Source: Phytophthora colocasiae (taxonomy: Eukaryota; Oomycota; Peronosporomycetes; Peronosporales; Peronosporaceae). From it: 64,000 nucleotides of DNA. Both the position numbers and the translations under genes were made by a program. Positions 62,971 to 64,000 of this stretch are shown in pieces. The notes beneath the pieces were generated by a model, which searched no databases, was not told the DNA's origin, and was given only the letters and a program-made list of their open reading frames with translations. The stretch is taken from NCBI GenBank assembly GCA_018806915.1, contig JAGKQI010000051.1:372001-436000 (forward strand), read 5' to 3'. Each line of letters opens with the position of its first letter. Position 1 is the stretch's first letter.

Positions 62971-64000
62971 CACTCCCGGCCAAAATTTTACGGCCACCCC
63001 GTATTTTCGCTATAACTTTTTTTCTACTGCGAGTTGAGACTTGCTGTTTAGATATGTGTTTTATGCACTAAAGATACACAAAAGTACGATGAGAAGCTAG
63101 CGGATTTCGCTCCGTGAGGGGAGGCTCCCATACAAATATCCGATTTGCCCACCTGGACACAATTTACGGCCACTTCATCCTTTACAATTTTCAATATCAA
63201 TGTAACGAAAAAATAGCTTTATTAGCCGGTTAGTAGTGTGTTTTGCCACCCTGGTTGGAGATGACTTCGATGCAACGCCCCGGCATCGACGCAATAAGCT
63301 TCCTTAAGTAGGTGAGGTCTAGCGCATCCCACGCGGCGAGAATAGCTGCGGTCAAATGTGCTACATTATCGTACTGCTTTCCATTGTAGTACACGATCTG
63401 AGCCATAATAGCCCAGACGTTCTCGATTGGATTCAAGTCCGGTGAACGGGCGGGCCAATCGAGAACTCGGATGCCTGCTTCTGCAAAGAATTCAGTTGTC
63501 AGTTTGGAGCGGTGGATTGAGGCGTTGTCCTGCTGATAGACATAATCTAGACCGTGATGTAGGTGAGCAAACGGTAGCATGTACTCTGACACAGTGTGCA
63601 CGTAATGCTCCGATGCCTGACGTCCTTGAAGCACCACCAGCTTTGATTTTCCGGCTGCACTGAAGCTTCCCCAGACCATCACTGACCCACCACCGTTCTG
63701 CCGCCGAACGGTTTGCCTTGCAGGTAGCCGTATGTCGCGCCAGTAGTGACGTAGCCCATCAGGTCCGTCGAGGTTAAACTTTTTCTCGTCGGAGAAAACG
63801 ATTTCGCGCCACATGTCCGGCTGGACAATCACCCTCTTAGCCCAATCCAGGCGAGCGAGCTTGTGCTGCTTAGTGAGAGGAAGGGTGTTGTCCATTTTCG
63901 TGTAGTCCAGCCAGTCAACGCCCGCCAGAAGGCGACGAATTGTGCGAGATGAGCACTTGCACGAGAGCTCCTCCTTCAGCCGAATGGAACTGTAGTCGCC
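62971..64000. mobile_element. second Tc1-type transposon, right part beyond window
   Basis: The terminal repeat CACTCCCGGCCAAAATTTTA starts at 62971, directly after TA (62969-62970), the usual Tc1 target. The core ACGGCCAC occurs again near 63164. The transposase frame is open to the window edge. The other end is not in the window. Confidence 0.85.
63230..64000 (-). CDS. Tc1-family DD34E transposase (5' end beyond window)
   Basis: The frame is open from the window edge at 64000 to the stop at 63230, 256 residues. The N-terminal visible part is the end of the second helix-turn-helix (SSRTIRRLLAGVDWL). Catalytic residues: FSDEKKFNLDG (Asp), QQDNASIHRS (Asp) and LNPIENVWA (Glu), with 34 residues between the last two. 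The GGGSVMVWGSF signature is present. No stop or frameshift is seen in the visible part, so it may be intact, unlike the element at 27498-28780. Confidence 0.9.
   Translation of the reverse strand, partial: GDYSSIRLKEELSCKCSSRTIRRLLAGVDWLDYTKMDNTLPLTKQHKLARLDWAKRVIVQPDMWREIVFSDEKKFNLDGPDGLRHYWRDIRLPARQTVRRQNGGGSVMVWGSFSAAGKSKLVVLQGRQASEHYVHTVSEYMLPFAHLHHGLDYVYQQDNASIHRSKLTTEFFAEAGIRVLDWPARSPDLNPIENVWAIMAQIVYYNGKQYDNVAHLTAAILAAWDALDLTYLRKLIASMPGRCIEVISNQGGKTHY

Noticed and set aside
1..64000. tRNA, rRNA or other structured RNA genes
   Set aside because: No cloverleaf, rRNA core or snRNA signature could be recognised by eye; a covariance-model search would be needed to exclude them.

Overview
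The window looks like nuclear DNA of an oomycete, most likely Phytophthora or a close relative. The left 27 kb is a compact gene block on both strands with introns of about 55-95 bp. One gene has an initiator-like motif (GCTCATT...CTTTT, the oomycete core-promoter type) 36 bp upstream of its ATG. The remainder is dominated by Ty3/gypsy LTR retrotransposons and Tc1-type DNA transposons. Species cannot be fixed from sequence alone.

Region 1 (1-27,500): a hAT-type transposase gene (24-2294), then host genes: a large WW/IQ protein (minus), a three-exon small probable membrane protein (minus), a Rif1 homologue (plus), a pseudokinase-coiled-coil-armadillo protein (plus, 3 exons), a six-exon single-pass membrane protein with a long beta-repeat ectodomain (minus), a zeta-class GST/maleylacetoacetate isomerase (plus), a ten-exon DENND6-type DENN protein (minus), an organellar-type asparaginyl-tRNA synthetase (plus, 3 exons) and a heat-shock-factor-type transcription factor (minus). 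Several pairs are divergent with 100-200 bp between starts. I derived the exon structures from splice signals, reading-frame continuity and family conservation.

Region 2 (27,498-58,824): a decayed Tc1-like element, then a three-deep nest of LTR retrotransposons inside a small host reading frame. The outer element (29,128-58,512, target duplication AGATT) was hit in gag by a closely related inner element (30,031-51,509, duplication TTAAG). That element was in turn hit in gag by an unrelated family (31,111-44,992, duplication TGAC). LTR pairs are almost identical, so all insertions are recent, but all three have broken coding frames. The outer/inner family carries a clear -1 frameshift signal at the gag/pol junction, a 31-residue repeat array between protease and reverse transcriptase, and a chromodomain. 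The innermost family has a second RNase H, a chromodomain and very high GATC density. Both families carry a long antisense reading frame at the 3' end. In the outer element it overlaps the end of pol on the opposite strand.

Region 3 (58,825-64,000): mostly unassigned, AT-richer DNA with a helix-turn-helix ORF relic and short repeats. A second Tc1 (DD34E) element starts at 62,971 after a TA and runs off the right edge with an open transposase frame.
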